A stretch of DNA of 64,000 nt from Streptomyces marispadix (GTDB lineage Bacteria; Actinomycetota; Actinomycetes; Streptomycetales; Streptomycetaceae). The DNA is taken from positions 5,818,001 to 5,882,000 of the forward strand of contig NZ_JAKWJU010000002.1 of NCBI RefSeq assembly GCF_022524345.1. The letters run 5' to 3'. Below are positions 36,066 to 44,903 of the stretch, piece by piece. Position 1 is the stretch's first letter; every line of letters begins with the position of its first letter. The notes under the pieces are model-generated. The model was not told where the DNA came from, did not search any database, and worked only from the letters and a program-made list of their open reading frames with translations. Made by a program: the position numbers and the translations under genes.

Positions 36066-36519
36066 CACGGGACTCCTCTGATGTGACGACTGACGATGAG
36101 GGTGTGCGCCGCCGCGCAACAGCGGGCGCGGCAGCGGAGGAACCGGCGGTCCGGGACCGCGGAACGGAAGAATCGGACAGAACCGGCGGTCCTGTATCCG
36201 GCGAATCGAAGGTTCGAGATCGAAGGTTCGAAACGGGGAAGTGAGTGAACAGGGCGGCAGAAAGGACCGGCACGGGATCAACCGGCCCTGTCCCAGGGGC
36301 CGTTCCGTACCGAGTGCGGTGCTGTCCGGGCCGTCTCGCGGTGGTGTGCCGCGTCCCGGACCCCCGCCGAACCGACTTCACTCTCGGGCGGCTGCGTCAC
36401 CAGGCCGCCTGAGCGGGGGTTCCGCTCTGACGAGCAACCTTAACTCGTGGGTAACCAATGCGCCAGGGGTATGGCACTTCCAGGGCTGTGGGACGGAGCA
36501 CGTGGGGGAGGGAGCGTAA
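36066..36519. other. Divergent intergenic region with paired palindromic repeats
   Basis: About 450 bp without a gene, between the dehydrogenase (minus) and HEAT protein (plus) genes. It contains the TCGAA/TTCGA repeats at 36205-36231 and two copies of ACCGGCGGTCC (near 36147 and 36182). Confidence 0.5.
36205..36231. promoter_or_regulatory. Duplicated TCGAA-GG-TTCGA element
   Basis: Two identical 13-bp copies of ATCGAAGGTTCGA, one base apart, each an inverted repeat TCGAA-N2-TTCGA. They lie about 140 bp upstream of the dehydrogenase start; a dimeric regulator binding twice on one DNA face is plausible. Confidence 0.5.
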
Positions 36520-37152
36520 GTGGGCGACGCATTCCGATCGTTGATCGATCGCGTACGGGCAGAGGCGGATCCCGTCGAGTACGAACGGCTGGTCGCACTC
36601 GCCAGGGAGGACACTCCCGCGGCGCGCGACGAGCTGGCGTCGGTGCTGGCGGAGAGCCAACGCCCGTTGTGGGCGCGGGAGGTGGCCGCGTTCGCGCTGG
36701 GCAGCGGCGGCGACAGGCGAAGCTTCGAGACGCTGATCTTCATGCTGAACTACCGCGATCCCGTGCGCTGTGCCACCGCCGCCCACGCCCTGGCACGACT
36801 GCGCGACCCCCGTACGGCCCGAGCCGCCGCGGCCCTCGCGACCAACGAACTGCGCACCGGCTACGCGCTGCACGCAGTGCGGCTGCTGACGGCGTTACGT
36901 GCGCCCGAGTCCGTTCCGACCCTGATCTCCGTACTCCAGCGGCTGCTGATGGGACCCGTGCACTACTGGCCGATCGCCGAGGCATGTGTGCAGGGCCTGG
37001 GCGCGCTGGGGGACCGGCGTGCGATCGCGGTGCTCGGTGCGGCTGCCGAGCATCACCGGCTCTCGCCGTCGGCGAAGGCGGCGCTGGCGCGAATACCGGT
37101 GCAGCAGGGTCGGGCGCGCAGAAGGCCGGTGAAGCCGAACCGCTGTCCGTGA
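36520..37152 (+). CDS. HEAT-repeat protein with a TTA leucine codon
   Basis: 210 residues of helical hairpins with the HEAT/PBS-lyase-repeat pattern: PLWAREVAAFALGSGGDRRS, YRDPVRCATAAHALARLRDP, GYALHAVRLLTALRAPES, ACVQGLGALGDRRAIAVLGA. Such proteins are scaffolds; no enzyme motif is present. Codon 126 is TTA (36895), in frame, which in streptomycetes is read by the bldA tRNA and usually delays translation until development. GTG at 36520 with GGGAG 7 nt upstream. Confidence 0.85.
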   Translation: MGDAFRSLIDRVRAEADPVEYERLVALAREDTPAARDELASVLAESQRPLWAREVAAFALGSGGDRRSFETLIFMLNYRDPVRCATAAHALARLRDPRTARAAAALATNELRTGYALHAVRLLTALRAPESVPTLISVLQRLLMGPVHYWPIAEACVQGLGALGDRRAIAVLGAAAEHHRLSPSAKAALARIPVQQGRARRRPVKPNRCP

Positions 37153-37295
37153 ACGGGCCGCCGCACCTCGCACGGGGCGTCACCTCCTGCTGCCGTGACG
37201 CCGCACAAGCCGTGGCCCCATAGCCGTGACCGCCCACAGCTCCGCCCGGCCGAATCCGGACAGAAGATGTCTCATATCGGCGTGAGCATGTCCGT

Positions 37296-37805
37296 ATGAC
37301 TGTGAGCTGGGCGGCCTTCCATGCCGCCGAACCCGAGTTCGCCGACACCGTCCGCGCCCGCTTCGGTGCCTTCAAACACCATGTGCTGGCCACTATCCGC
37401 CCCGACGGCTCGCCCCGGCTGACCGGTCTGGAGGGTGACTTCCGCGGCGACGAGCTGTGGCTGGGCATGATGATCGGCTCCCGCAAGGCGCTCGATCTGC
37501 GCCGGGACCCTCGCTTCTCGATGTACGCCAATCCCGGCACGGGCACCGGCATGCACGGCGGCGACGTCCGTGTGTCGGGGCGGGCGGTCGAGGTGACGGA
37601 TGCGGAGGAGTTCGCGCGCTACGCGGAGGGCGTCTCCGGCGGCGAGGCGCCCGAGCGCTTCCATCTCTTCCGTGCGGAACTGTCCGAGGTCGTACGCATC
37701 ACCATCGAGGACCCGCACATCGTCTTCCAGGTCTGGCACCCGGGCCACGCCCTGCGCACCATCCGCCGCGCCGACGAGGACAGCACGATCCACGAGGACC
37801 TCTAA
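37296..37805 (+). CDS. Pyridoxamine 5'-phosphate oxidase-like FMN-binding split-barrel protein
   Basis: 169 residues. The pattern HHVLATIRPDGSPRLTGLEG, LWLGMMIGSRKALDLRRDP, RFSMYANP and VRVSGRAVEVTDAEEF is that of the split-barrel flavin- or F420-binding superfamily. Members oxidise pyridoxamine phosphate or reduce F420-linked substrates or quinones; which applies is unknown. ATG at 37296 has no clear ribosome site, so the message may be leaderless. It converges with the radical SAM gene 60 bp downstream. Confidence 0.85.
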   Translation: MTVSWAAFHAAEPEFADTVRARFGAFKHHVLATIRPDGSPRLTGLEGDFRGDELWLGMMIGSRKALDLRRDPRFSMYANPGTGTGMHGGDVRVSGRAVEVTDAEEFARYAEGVSGGEAPERFHLFRAELSEVVRITIEDPHIVFQVWHPGHALRTIRRADEDSTIHEDL

Positions 37806-37864
37806 CGCCGGGCAGACGAGGGCGGCGCGGCGGATCCGATCACGCGGCAGGTGCCCGACGGGCC

Positions 37865-38905
37865 CTACAGCAGCGTCAGTTGGGTGCAGTCCGGTGCCGC
37901 CGGCTCCGGTTCCGGTGCCCGGTCGGGGTGCACTTCGACGCGTCGGTGGGTGCCGGGGGAGGTGGGGCCGATGCCGTACTCGGCGGCCAGTTCGTGCACC
38001 TGGCGTGTGATGCGGCGCTGATACCACTTCGGGGCGTAGGCGCCGTCGGCGTACAGGCCCTCGTAGTGCCGTACGAGCTGCGGGTGGTGCTCGGCGAGCC
38101 ACTTCATGTACCACTCGCGGGCTCCCGGCCGCAGATGCAGCGCGAGCGGCGTCACGGAGGTGGCGCCGGCGGCGGCTATCGCCCGCACCGTGGTGCGCAG
38201 CCGCTCCGGTGAGTCGCTGAGGAAGGGGATGACGGGAGCCATCAGCACACCGCAGGGGATGCCCTGGCTGCTGAGGGTCCGCACGACGTCGAGCCGCCGT
38301 TCCGGAGCGGGGGTGCCCGGCTCGACGGTGCGCCACAGCTCCTCGTCGGTGAAGCCGACGGAGACGGAGATGCCGACGTCGGTGACGGCCGCGGCGGAGC
38401 GCAGCAGATCGAGGTCGCGCAGGATCAGCGTGCCCTTGGTGAGGATCGAGAAGGGGTTGGCGTAGTCGCGCAGGGCGGTGAGGATGCCGGGCATCAGCCG
38501 GTAGCGGCCCTCTGCCCGCTGGTAGCAGTCGACATTGGTGCCCATAGCGATGTGCTGCCCGCGCCAGCGGCTCGAACCGAGCTCGCGGCGCAGCAGTTCG
38601 GGGGCGTTGACCTTGACGACGATCTGGGAGTCGAAGCCCGCGCCGGTGTCGAGGTCGAGGTAGCGGTGCGTGCCGCGTGCGAAGCAGTACACACAGGCGT
38701 GTGAGCATCCCCGGTACGGGTTGACCGTCCATTCGAACGGCATCCGGGAGGCTCCCGGCACCCGGTTCACGATCGAGCGCGCCCGTACCTCGTGGAAGGT
38801 GATCCCGGCGAACTCGGGGGTGTTGAACGTGCGTGTCACCACGTCGGTGCCGAAGAGGGCGGGATTCACCGCCGACCCGTCGCCGCTCAGGTTCTCCCAG
38901 CGCAT
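37865..38905 (-). CDS. Radical SAM protein (Rv2578c-like)
   Basis: 346 residues. The [4Fe-4S] cluster motif C-x3-C-x2-C is seen in GCSHACVYCFARGTHRYLD, with ISVSVGFTDEELWR and the PFSILTKGTLILRDL block typical of the spore-photoproduct-lyase-like family that includes mycobacterial Rv2578c. The reaction is unknown. ATG at 38905 has GAGGAGGG 4-5 nt upstream. A perfect LexA-type box lies 42 bp upstream, implying SOS control and a DNA-damage role (inference). Confidence 0.88.
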   Translation of the reverse strand: MRWENLSGDGSAVNPALFGTDVVTRTFNTPEFAGITFHEVRARSIVNRVPGASRMPFEWTVNPYRGCSHACVYCFARGTHRYLDLDTGAGFDSQIVVKVNAPELLRRELGSSRWRGQHIAMGTNVDCYQRAEGRYRLMPGILTALRDYANPFSILTKGTLILRDLDLLRSAAAVTDVGISVSVGFTDEELWRTVEPGTPAPERRLDVVRTLSSQGIPCGVLMAPVIPFLSDSPERLRTTVRAIAAAGATSVTPLALHLRPGAREWYMKWLAEHHPQLVRHYEGLYADGAYAPKWYQRRITRQVHELAAEYGIGPTSPGTHRRVEVHPDRAPEPEPAAPDCTQLTLL

Positions 38906-38946
38906 GGACCCTCCTCGTGCCTCGTGCCGTTCGTACGCAGAGAATA

Positions 38947-38958
38947 GAACATCTGTTC
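38947..38958. promoter_or_regulatory. LexA (SOS) box upstream of the radical SAM gene
   Basis: GAACATCTGTTC is a perfect GAAC-N4-GTTC palindrome, the form recognised by LexA in Gram-positive bacteria and actinobacteria. It lies between the divergent radical SAM and SRPBCC genes, nearer the former. Confidence 0.7.
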
Positions 38959-39059
38959 CCCAGGGCTCTGTCAAGCCGATTTGGGCCCGGGTTCGCGGGG
39001 TGATTGAGTTGGCTGGCGCCTGCGGGCGCGACGGATGCGGCGAGGAGCAGGAGGAGCAG

Positions 39060-39506
39060 ATGGCGCAGGTCGAGGCGACGACCCATCGCGAGATCGCGGC
39101 AGAGCCGGGGGAGGTGCGCCGCGCGCTCGCCGACTACCGCGAGACCAGGCCGAAGCTGCTGCCCGGCCACTTCAGCGAGTACGAGGTGCGCGAGGGCGGC
39201 GAAGGCGCCGGCACCGTCGTGCACTGGAAGCTCCAGGCCACCAGCAAGCGAGTACGCGACTGCCTGATGGACGTCACCGAGCCGTCCGAGGGTGAACTGG
39301 TCGAGAGCGACCGCAACTCCACGATGGTCACGACGTGGACGGTGGCGCCCGGCGGGACGGAGGGCTCCTCCCGCGTCACCATCAGGACCACATGGAAGGG
39401 CGCCGGCGGTATCGGCGGGTTCTTCGAGCGGACCTTCGCACCCAAGGGGCTGGGCCGCATCTACGACGAGATGCTCGCCAAGCTCGCCGCCGAGACGGAG
39501 AAGTAG
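39060..39506 (+). CDS. SRPBCC-family (polyketide cyclase/START-like) protein
   Basis: 148 residues with the helix-grip pattern of SRPBCC proteins: [20 protein letters not shown] at the start, [20 protein letters not shown] in the middle, and a C-terminal helix [20 protein letters not shown]. These bind hydrophobic ligands in a deep cavity; the ligand is unknown. ATG at 39060 follows AGGAGGAGCAG. It is divergent from the radical SAM gene and shares the region holding the LexA box. Confidence 0.85.
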   Translation: MAQVEATTHREIAAEPGEVRRALADYRETRPKLLPGHFSEYEVREGGEGAGTVVHWKLQATSKRVRDCLMDVTEPSEGELVESDRNSTMVTTWTVAPGGTEGSSRVTIRTTWKGAGGIGGFFERTFAPKGLGRIYDEMLAKLAAETEK

Positions 39507-39789
39507 CGGGCGCCCCGGGGGCTCCCAGGCGCTGCCGGGGGGCGGTCGCAGGCCGCAGGCCGCTCACCGGATCGAGTGGTTTCAGCGGCGGCACCGGCTA
39601 CGCGCCGCCGCGACCGCCCCCTCTCCGTGCATGGGGAAACCCGCAGTTGAGGGCCCGACACATGCCCGGTGCAACGGAGTTGGGGCCCTCCGGCGCCGAC
39701 TGCCGCGCCGCTTGCCCGACTTGAACGGCCTTGTCGCACAGTGCGAGAAATGCTCCCCGAGAACGGGCGGACGCGACCTGGGGAGTGCG

Positions 39790-41676
39790 ATGAGCGGTAC
39801 GGCTCTGGAGCACCCTGACCCGCGGTCCCCGGCAGCCGTGGAAGTGACCCTGGAGATCCCGGCACCGGGCGACGCGACCCCGGAACCCGGGTCCGGACAC
39901 GCGACCGGGACCGCACCGGAGCACGCCCCTGCGGAACACGCCCCGCCGGAGCGCGCCGCCGCACCCGCCGCCGCGCTCAGCCCGCGCCGCGTACGGCTGG
40001 TCTTCGTAGGCCTGCTGCTCGCACTGCTGCTGGCCGCGCTCGAACAGACCATCGTCGCCACGGCGTTGCCGAAGATCGTCGGTGAACTGCACGGCCTGGA
40101 CCGCATGTCGTGGGCCGTCACCTCCTATCTCCTCGCGGCCACCATCGGCCTGCCCGTCTACGGCAAGCTCGGCGACCTCTTCGGACGCAAGGGGATCTTC
40201 CTCTTCGCGATCGCGGTGTTCGTCGTCGGCTCCGCCCTCGCGGGCCTGTCGCGCACCATGACCGAGCTGATCGCCTACCGGGCGCTCCAGGGCGCAGGCG
40301 CCGGCGGGCTCCTGATCGGCGTGCAGGCGATCATCGCGGACATCGTGCCGCCACGTGCCCGCGGCCGCTACATGGGCCTGATCGGCGCCGCGTTCGGAGT
40401 GGCGTCGGTGGCCGGGCCGCTGCTGGGCGGCTGGTTCACCGACGAACTGTCCTGGCGCTGGTGCTTCTGGATCAACGTCCCGTTCGGTCTGGTCACCCTG
40501 CTCGTCACGGCCTTCGTGCTGAAGTCGCCCCGCCCGCGCGGCCGTCCGAAGCTGGACGTGCTCGGCACGCTGCTGCTCGCCGCGTTCTCCACGTGCCTGG
40601 TGCTGCTGACGAGCTGGGGCGGCACGGAGTACGACTGGGACGACACGACCATCCTCGGGCTCGCCGCGGGCGCCGCACTGAGCGCGGCGGTCCTCCTCGC
40701 CGTCGAACACGCCGCGAGCGAGCCCCTTGTGCCGCTGCGTCTCTTCCGCGACTCCGTCTTCAACGTCACGGCGGTCGTCGGAATGGCCGTCGGCGCCGCG
40801 CTGTTCGGAGCGGCGAGCTATCTGCCGGGCTTCCTTCAGATGGTCGAAGGCGTCACCGCCACCGAGTCGGGCCTGCTGATGCTGCCCATGATGGCCGGGG
40901 TCGTGCTCTCCTCCACCGTCTCCGGGCGCCTGATCTCCCGCACGGGCCGCTACCGGGCGCACCCCGTGCTGGGCTGCGCCGTCTCCGCGGTCGGCATGTG
41001 GCTGCTCTCGCGGCTGGAGACCGGCACTTCACGCGTCGAATACAGCGTCTGGATGGCCGTACTCGGGCTGGGCATCGGGCTGGTGCTGCCGGTGCTGGTC
41101 CTGGCCGTACAGAACTCCGTACCCACGAGGGACCTCGGCGTGGCCACCAGCGCCAACAACTACTTCCGGCAGATCGGCGGCAGCGTGGGCGCCGCAGTCT
41201 TCGGCACCGTCTTCGTACAGCGGCTCAACGACGCGCTCGCCGCGAGGCTGCCGCACGACGCACCGGGCGCTCTGCCCGACCCGTCGTCGCTGACGCCGCA
41301 GACGGTGCACCGCCTGCCCGCACCGCTGCGTGAGATCTATGTGCAGGCGTACGCCGACGCGATGCCGCGCATCTTCCTCTACCTGGTCCCGGTGCTCGTG
41401 GTCGGGCTGCTGTTCGCCTTCTTCCTCAAGGAGAAACCGCTCGTGAACGAGAACGCCCCCGTGCCCGAGGCGCGCATCCCCGGGCGCGCCCCCGCAGCCG
41501 CCGCGGGTGCCGCCGCCGGCGCGGAAGTGCCGTGCACGGCAGGGGAGTTCCCGTGTGCGGAAGCGTGCGCCACCAGGACGGCACGAGCGTGCCGCGCGCC
41601 GCCCTCACCCTCATCGACACCTCCGGCAGGCAGGTCGGCCGGGGCGGCACGGGCGAGGACGGACGGTACGCGCTGA
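39790..41676 (+). CDS. DHA2-family MFS drug transporter (EmrB/QacA type)
   Basis: 628 residues. A 60-residue acidic/Ala/Pro-rich cytoplasmic leader is followed by about 14 transmembrane helices with DHA2 signatures: [17 protein letters not shown] in TM1, motif [11 protein letters not shown], the TM5 motif [20 protein letters not shown], and [14 protein letters not shown] late. It exports toxic compounds by proton antiport. Coding bias in this frame ends near 41530; the last 50 residues ([19 protein letters not shown]) look like out-of-frame reading of the next domain, so the real protein probably continues into the 41532-42299 frame. Confidence 0.9.
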   Translation: MSGTALEHPDPRSPAAVEVTLEIPAPGDATPEPGSGHATGTAPEHAPAEHAPPERAAAPAAALSPRRVRLVFVGLLLALLLAALEQTIVATALPKIVGELHGLDRMSWAVTSYLLAATIGLPVYGKLGDLFGRKGIFLFAIAVFVVGSALAGLSRTMTELIAYRALQGAGAGGLLIGVQAIIADIVPPRARGRYMGLIGAAFGVASVAGPLLGGWFTDELSWRWCFWINVPFGLVTLLVTAFVLKSPRPRGRPKLDVLGTLLLAAFSTCLVLLTSWGGTEYDWDDTTILGLAAGAALSAAVLLAVEHAASEPLVPLRLFRDSVFNVTAVVGMAVGAALFGAASYLPGFLQMVEGVTATESGLLMLPMMAGVVLSSTVSGRLISRTGRYRAHPVLGCAVSAVGMWLLSRLETGTSRVEYSVWMAVLGLGIGLVLPVLVLAVQNSVPTRDLGVATSANNYFRQIGGSVGAAVFGTVFVQRLNDALAARLPHDAPGALPDPSSLTPQTVHRLPAPLREIYVQAYADAMPRIFLYLVPVLVVGLLFAFFLKEKPLVNENAPVPEARIPGRAPAAAAGAAAGAEVPCTAGEFPCAEACATRTARACRAPPSPSSTPPAGRSAGAARARTDGTR

Positions 41677-42299
41677 GCACGCCCGCCCCCGGGGCCTATG
41701 TACTGATCGCGGCGGCGAGCGGACACCAGCCGCAGGCCGTCAGCGTCAGCGTGGGGGAGCGGCCCGTGGAACTCGACGTGGTGCTCGGAGGCTCCGGGCG
41801 GCTCACGGGCTGTGTCCTCACCCCCGACGGGCAGCCCGTGCGGGAGGCGTCGGTGACCCTCACCGACGTACGGGGCGAGGTCGTGGCCGCCACCCGCAGC
41901 GGCGTGGAGGGAAGTTACGTCCTCGACGAACTGGTCGACGGCGAGTACACGCTCGCCGCGAGCGCCCCCGCCTACCGGCCCGCGGCGCTGCCCGTGGCCG
42001 TGCGCTCGGCACGCGAGACACGGCAGGACATCGAACTCGCGGGCGGCGCGATGCTGCGCGGCACCGTACGGGCGGGTGAGGGCAGGCCCGTCGAGGACGC
42101 CCGCGTGACGCTGCTGGACGCGGGCGGCAACGTCGTCGACACCGCGACGACCCGTGCCGACGGCGTCTTCCGCTTCGTGGACCTGGCCGCCGGTGAGTAC
42201 ACCGTCATCGCCGCCGGATATCCGCCCGTGGCGACCGTGTTGCAGATCGAGGGGGGCGGACGTACCGAGCGCGATCTGCGGCTGGGGCACGAGAACTGA
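41532..42299 (+). CDS. Carboxypeptidase-regulatory-like domain protein, probably the displaced C-terminus of the MFS transporter
   Basis: 255 codons carrying three repeats of the carboxypeptidase-regulatory-like/Cna-B-type beta-sandwich: [60 protein letters not shown]. The GTG at 41532 has no good ribosome site and lies 145 bp inside the transporter frame, a much larger overlap than elsewhere in this DNA. I recall streptomycete DHA2 transporters with this domain fused at the C-terminus, so one base is probably missing between 41530 and 41560. No signal peptide, which argues against an independent secreted protein. Confidence 0.75.
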   Translation: MHGRGVPVCGSVRHQDGTSVPRAALTLIDTSGRQVGRGGTGEDGRYALSTPAPGAYVLIAAASGHQPQAVSVSVGERPVELDVVLGGSGRLTGCVLTPDGQPVREASVTLTDVRGEVVAATRSGVEGSYVLDELVDGEYTLAASAPAYRPAALPVAVRSARETRQDIELAGGAMLRGTVRAGEGRPVEDARVTLLDAGGNVVDTATTRADGVFRFVDLAAGEYTVIAAGYPPVATVLQIEGGGRTERDLRLGHEN

Positions 42300-42302
42300 C
42301 GG

Positions 42303-42402
42303 GAACCGACCAGAACCGACTGAACCGACTGAACCGACTGAACCGACTGAACTGACGGAACTGACTGAACTGACGGAACAGACGGAACCGACGGAACTGA
42401 CG
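42303..42402 (+). repeat. 9-bp tandem repeat (minisatellite)
   Basis: Ten consecutive units of GAACYGACK-type sequence (42313-42402), with one more degenerate unit just before (42303-42311). Early units are GAACCGACT, later ones GAACTGACG with mixtures, so the array has diverged in blocks. It begins 4 bp after the stop at 42299. Confidence 0.95.
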
Positions 42403-42595
42403 CCGGGCGGTGGGCTCTTGCTGCGCCGGGGCGCCGGGCCGCCGCTGAGCGTCGGGCGCCCGCGGCTCGCGTGGGGGCGGCCTCCGAACGTGCGCCGCAG
42501 CGTGTCGCGGCAGCCCCGCAGACAACGCGCACGGGCGGTGAAATACCTGGTCAGTGCGCGGTGATGAGGGGTGCCGGTGGTTGAGACCACAGGAG

Positions 42596-42604
42596 TTATC
42601 CACA
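42596..42604 (+). promoter_or_regulatory. Single DnaA-box match
   Basis: TTATCCACA is the classic 9-mer, just downstream of the GTGGT/ACCAC palindrome and 41 bp before the M55 peptidase start. Only one clear copy is present, so it is not an origin. Confidence 0.35.
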
Positions 42605-42644
42605 GGGGTGTCACCGGGTTTGCGTACCGCGTAACGTTCCGGAC

Positions 42645-43478
42645 ATGAAGATCCTCATCAGCGCCGACATGGAAGGCGCCACCGGCGTGACCTGGCCCGC
42701 CGACGTCCTGCCCGGCACCCCCCAGTGGGAGCGGTGCCGCCCGATGTTCACCTCGGACGTCAACGCCGCCGTGACCGGCTTCTTCGAGGGCGGCGCCGAT
42801 GAGGTGCTCATCAACGAAGCGCACTGGACGATGCGCAATCTCCTGCTCGAACAGCTCGACGACCGCGCCCAGATGCTCACCGGCAGACACAAATCCCTGA
42901 GCATGGTCGAGGGCGTGCAGCACGGCGACGTCGACGGCATCGCCTTCGTCGGCTATCACACGGGCGCCGGCACCGAAGGCGTCCTCGCACACACCTACCT
43001 CGCCAACACCGTCACAGGCGTGTGGGTCGACGGCGCACGAGCCAGCGAAGGCCTGCTCAACGCCCTCGTCGTCGAGGAATACGGAGTGCCCGTGGTGCTG
43101 GTGACGGGCGACGACCGCACCGTGGAGGACTCGAAGGGATACGCCCCGGAAGCCTTCGGCGTAGCCGTGAAGGACTACGTCTCGCGCTACGCCGCGGTGT
43201 GCCGCACACCCGGCCGCACCGCCTCGGACATCGAAGACGCCGCCCGCAAGGCCACCGGGCTCGCCGTGCGCTCCAACCCGTCACCCCCTCAGGAACACAC
43301 CGTGGAGCTGGAGTTCGACGCCGAGCACCTGGTGGGAGCGGCGACCGTCGTGCCCGGCGTGGAGCGCACCGGGGAGCGCCGAGTCGCCTACACCTCCCCG
43401 GGCATGTATGAGGGAATCCGCACGTTCAAGGCCGTCACGACCGTCGTATCGGCAGCGGTGGAGGAGCAGTATGGCTGA
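42645..43478 (+). CDS. M55-family D-aminopeptidase (DppA-like)
   Basis: 277 residues. Zinc ligands expected for DppA are all seen: Asp8 and Glu10 in SADMEGATGV, His60 in NEAHW, His105 in VGYHTGAG and Glu135 in ASEGLLNA; His116 in LAHTYLAN matches the catalytic histidine. DppA-type enzymes remove D-amino acids from short D-peptides such as D-Ala-D-Ala from cell-wall turnover. ATG at 42645; its end overlaps the M20 peptidase start by 8 bp, so both are co-translated. Confidence 0.9.
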   Translation: MKILISADMEGATGVTWPADVLPGTPQWERCRPMFTSDVNAAVTGFFEGGADEVLINEAHWTMRNLLLEQLDDRAQMLTGRHKSLSMVEGVQHGDVDGIAFVGYHTGAGTEGVLAHTYLANTVTGVWVDGARASEGLLNALVVEEYGVPVVLVTGDDRTVEDSKGYAPEAFGVAVKDYVSRYAAVCRTPGRTASDIEDAARKATGLAVRSNPSPPQEHTVELEFDAEHLVGAATVVPGVERTGERRVAYTSPGMYEGIRTFKAVTTVVSAAVEEQYG

Positions 43479-44799
43479 GCACATCGACCAGACGGCGCTC
43501 GACGAAGCGGTGACCTTCACTTCCGAGCTGATCCGCATCGACACCACCAATCGCGGAGGAGGCGAAGGCTCGGAGCGCGCCGCCGCCGAGTACGTGGCGG
43601 AGCGTCTGGCCGCAGCCGGCATCGAGCCCCGACTGCTGGAGAAGGCCCCGGGCCGTACGAACGTGGTGGCACGGGTGCCCGGCAGCGATCCCGGCGCGGA
43701 CGCCCTCCTCGTACACGGCCATCTCGACGTGGTGCCCGCCGAGCCCTCCGACTGGAGCGTCCACCCCTTCTCCGGCGAGATCCGCGACGGCGTTGTCTGG
43801 GGCCGGGGCGCTATCGACATGAAGAACGCCGACGCGATGGTGCTGGCCCTCGTACGCGCCTGGTCGCGTGCCGGTGTCCGACCGCGCCGCGACATCGTGC
43901 TGGCGTTCACGGCCGACGAGGAGGACAGCGCCGACTACGGTTCGGGCTTCCTCGCCGACCACCACCCCGAGCTGTTCGAAGGCTGCACGGAAGGCATCAG
44001 CGAATCGGGAGCCTTCACCTTCCACGCCGGGAAGGAACTCCGGCTGTACCCCGTCGCGGCCGGGGAGCGCGGCACGGCCTGGCTGAAGCTCACCGCGAAC
44101 GGCACGGCCGGACACGGCTCCAAAGTCAGCCGCGCCAACGCCGTGAGCAGACTCGCCGCCGCCGTCGCCCGCATCGGCGAGTACGAATGGCCGCAGCGGC
44201 TCACGCCGACGGTGCGCGCCGCGCTGAAGGAGCTGGCCGCCGTGCACGGGCTGCCCGTGCCGGACGTGGACGCACCCGGCTTCGACGCCGACAAGCTCCT
44301 CGCCGAACTCGGCCCGGCGGCGGCCCTCGTGGAGCCCACCGTGCGCAACAGCTCCAACCCGACGATGCTCAGCGCCGGTTACAAGGTCAACGTCATCCCC
44401 GGCAGCGCCACGGCCTTCGTCGACGGGCGCATGCTGCCCGGCGGCGAAGAGGAGTTCCACGACACCCTCGACCGGCTCACGGGACCGCATGTCGACTGGG
44501 AGTTCCACCACCGCGAGGTACCACTGGAGGCCTCGGTGGACTCTCGGGCGTACTCCGTGATGCGTGAAGCCCTGGAGCACTTCGACCCCGACGCCCATGT
44601 GGTGCCGTTCTGCATGTCCGGCGGCACGGACGCCAAACAGTTCTCCCGGCTGGGCATCGCGGGATACGGATTCACCCCGCTGAAACTGCCCGAAGGCTTC
44701 GACTACCAGGCGCTCTTCCACGGCGTCGACGAACGCGTCCCCGTCGACGCCCTGCACTTCGGCACCCGCGTCCTCGACCGCACCCTGCTCGCTCTCTGA
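43471..44799 (+). CDS. M20/M25/M40-family zinc peptidase
   Basis: 442 residues. The di-zinc site is complete: LVHGHLDVVPAE (His, Asp), GRGAIDMKN (bridging Asp), FTADEEDSADYG (catalytic Glu and ligand Glu), SESGAF and the late FHGVDERV (His). A dimerisation-type lid insertion is present in the middle (GTAGHGSKVSRANAV). It acts as a cytoplasmic exo- or dipeptidase/deacylase on small peptides. ATG at 43471 after AGGAGCAGT. Coupled to the M55 gene, it likely finishes the breakdown of the same peptides (inference). Confidence 0.92.
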   Translation: MAEHIDQTALDEAVTFTSELIRIDTTNRGGGEGSERAAAEYVAERLAAAGIEPRLLEKAPGRTNVVARVPGSDPGADALLVHGHLDVVPAEPSDWSVHPFSGEIRDGVVWGRGAIDMKNADAMVLALVRAWSRAGVRPRRDIVLAFTADEEDSADYGSGFLADHHPELFEGCTEGISESGAFTFHAGKELRLYPVAAGERGTAWLKLTANGTAGHGSKVSRANAVSRLAAAVARIGEYEWPQRLTPTVRAALKELAAVHGLPVPDVDAPGFDADKLLAELGPAAALVEPTVRNSSNPTMLSAGYKVNVIPGSATAFVDGRMLPGGEEEFHDTLDRLTGPHVDWEFHHREVPLEASVDSRAYSVMREALEHFDPDAHVVPFCMSGGTDAKQFSRLGIAGYGFTPLKLPEGFDYQALFHGVDERVPVDALHFGTRVLDRTLLAL

Positions 44800-44903
44800 C
44801 CACCGGCTCCCGCGCCACGGACAGGGGCACACCGGCACCACCACCCACCCCTGCCCCGCTCTCCCGCACCCCGGCGAACAACCCCCCACGGAGGCTCACG
44901 CAC

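Larger units (their letters stand above)
42300..42644. other. Intergenic region with minisatellite, palindrome and DnaA-like box
   Basis: No gene. It holds the 9-bp repeat array, a G/C-rich stretch, GTGGT-TGAG-ACCAC (42577-42590) and TTATCCACA (42596-42604). TAACGT lies about 13 nt before ATG 42645 and could be the -10 of a nearly leaderless M55 peptidase transcript. Confidence 0.5.

Noticed and set aside
41532..41676. Normal overlapping-gene arrangement of MFS and regulatory-like genes
   Set aside because: A 145-bp overlap is far larger than the 4-20 bp overlaps elsewhere, and the transporter tail there lacks coding character.
42596..42604. Replication origin at the DnaA box
   Set aside because: Only a single clear box is present, with no dnaA, dnaN or cluster of boxes.
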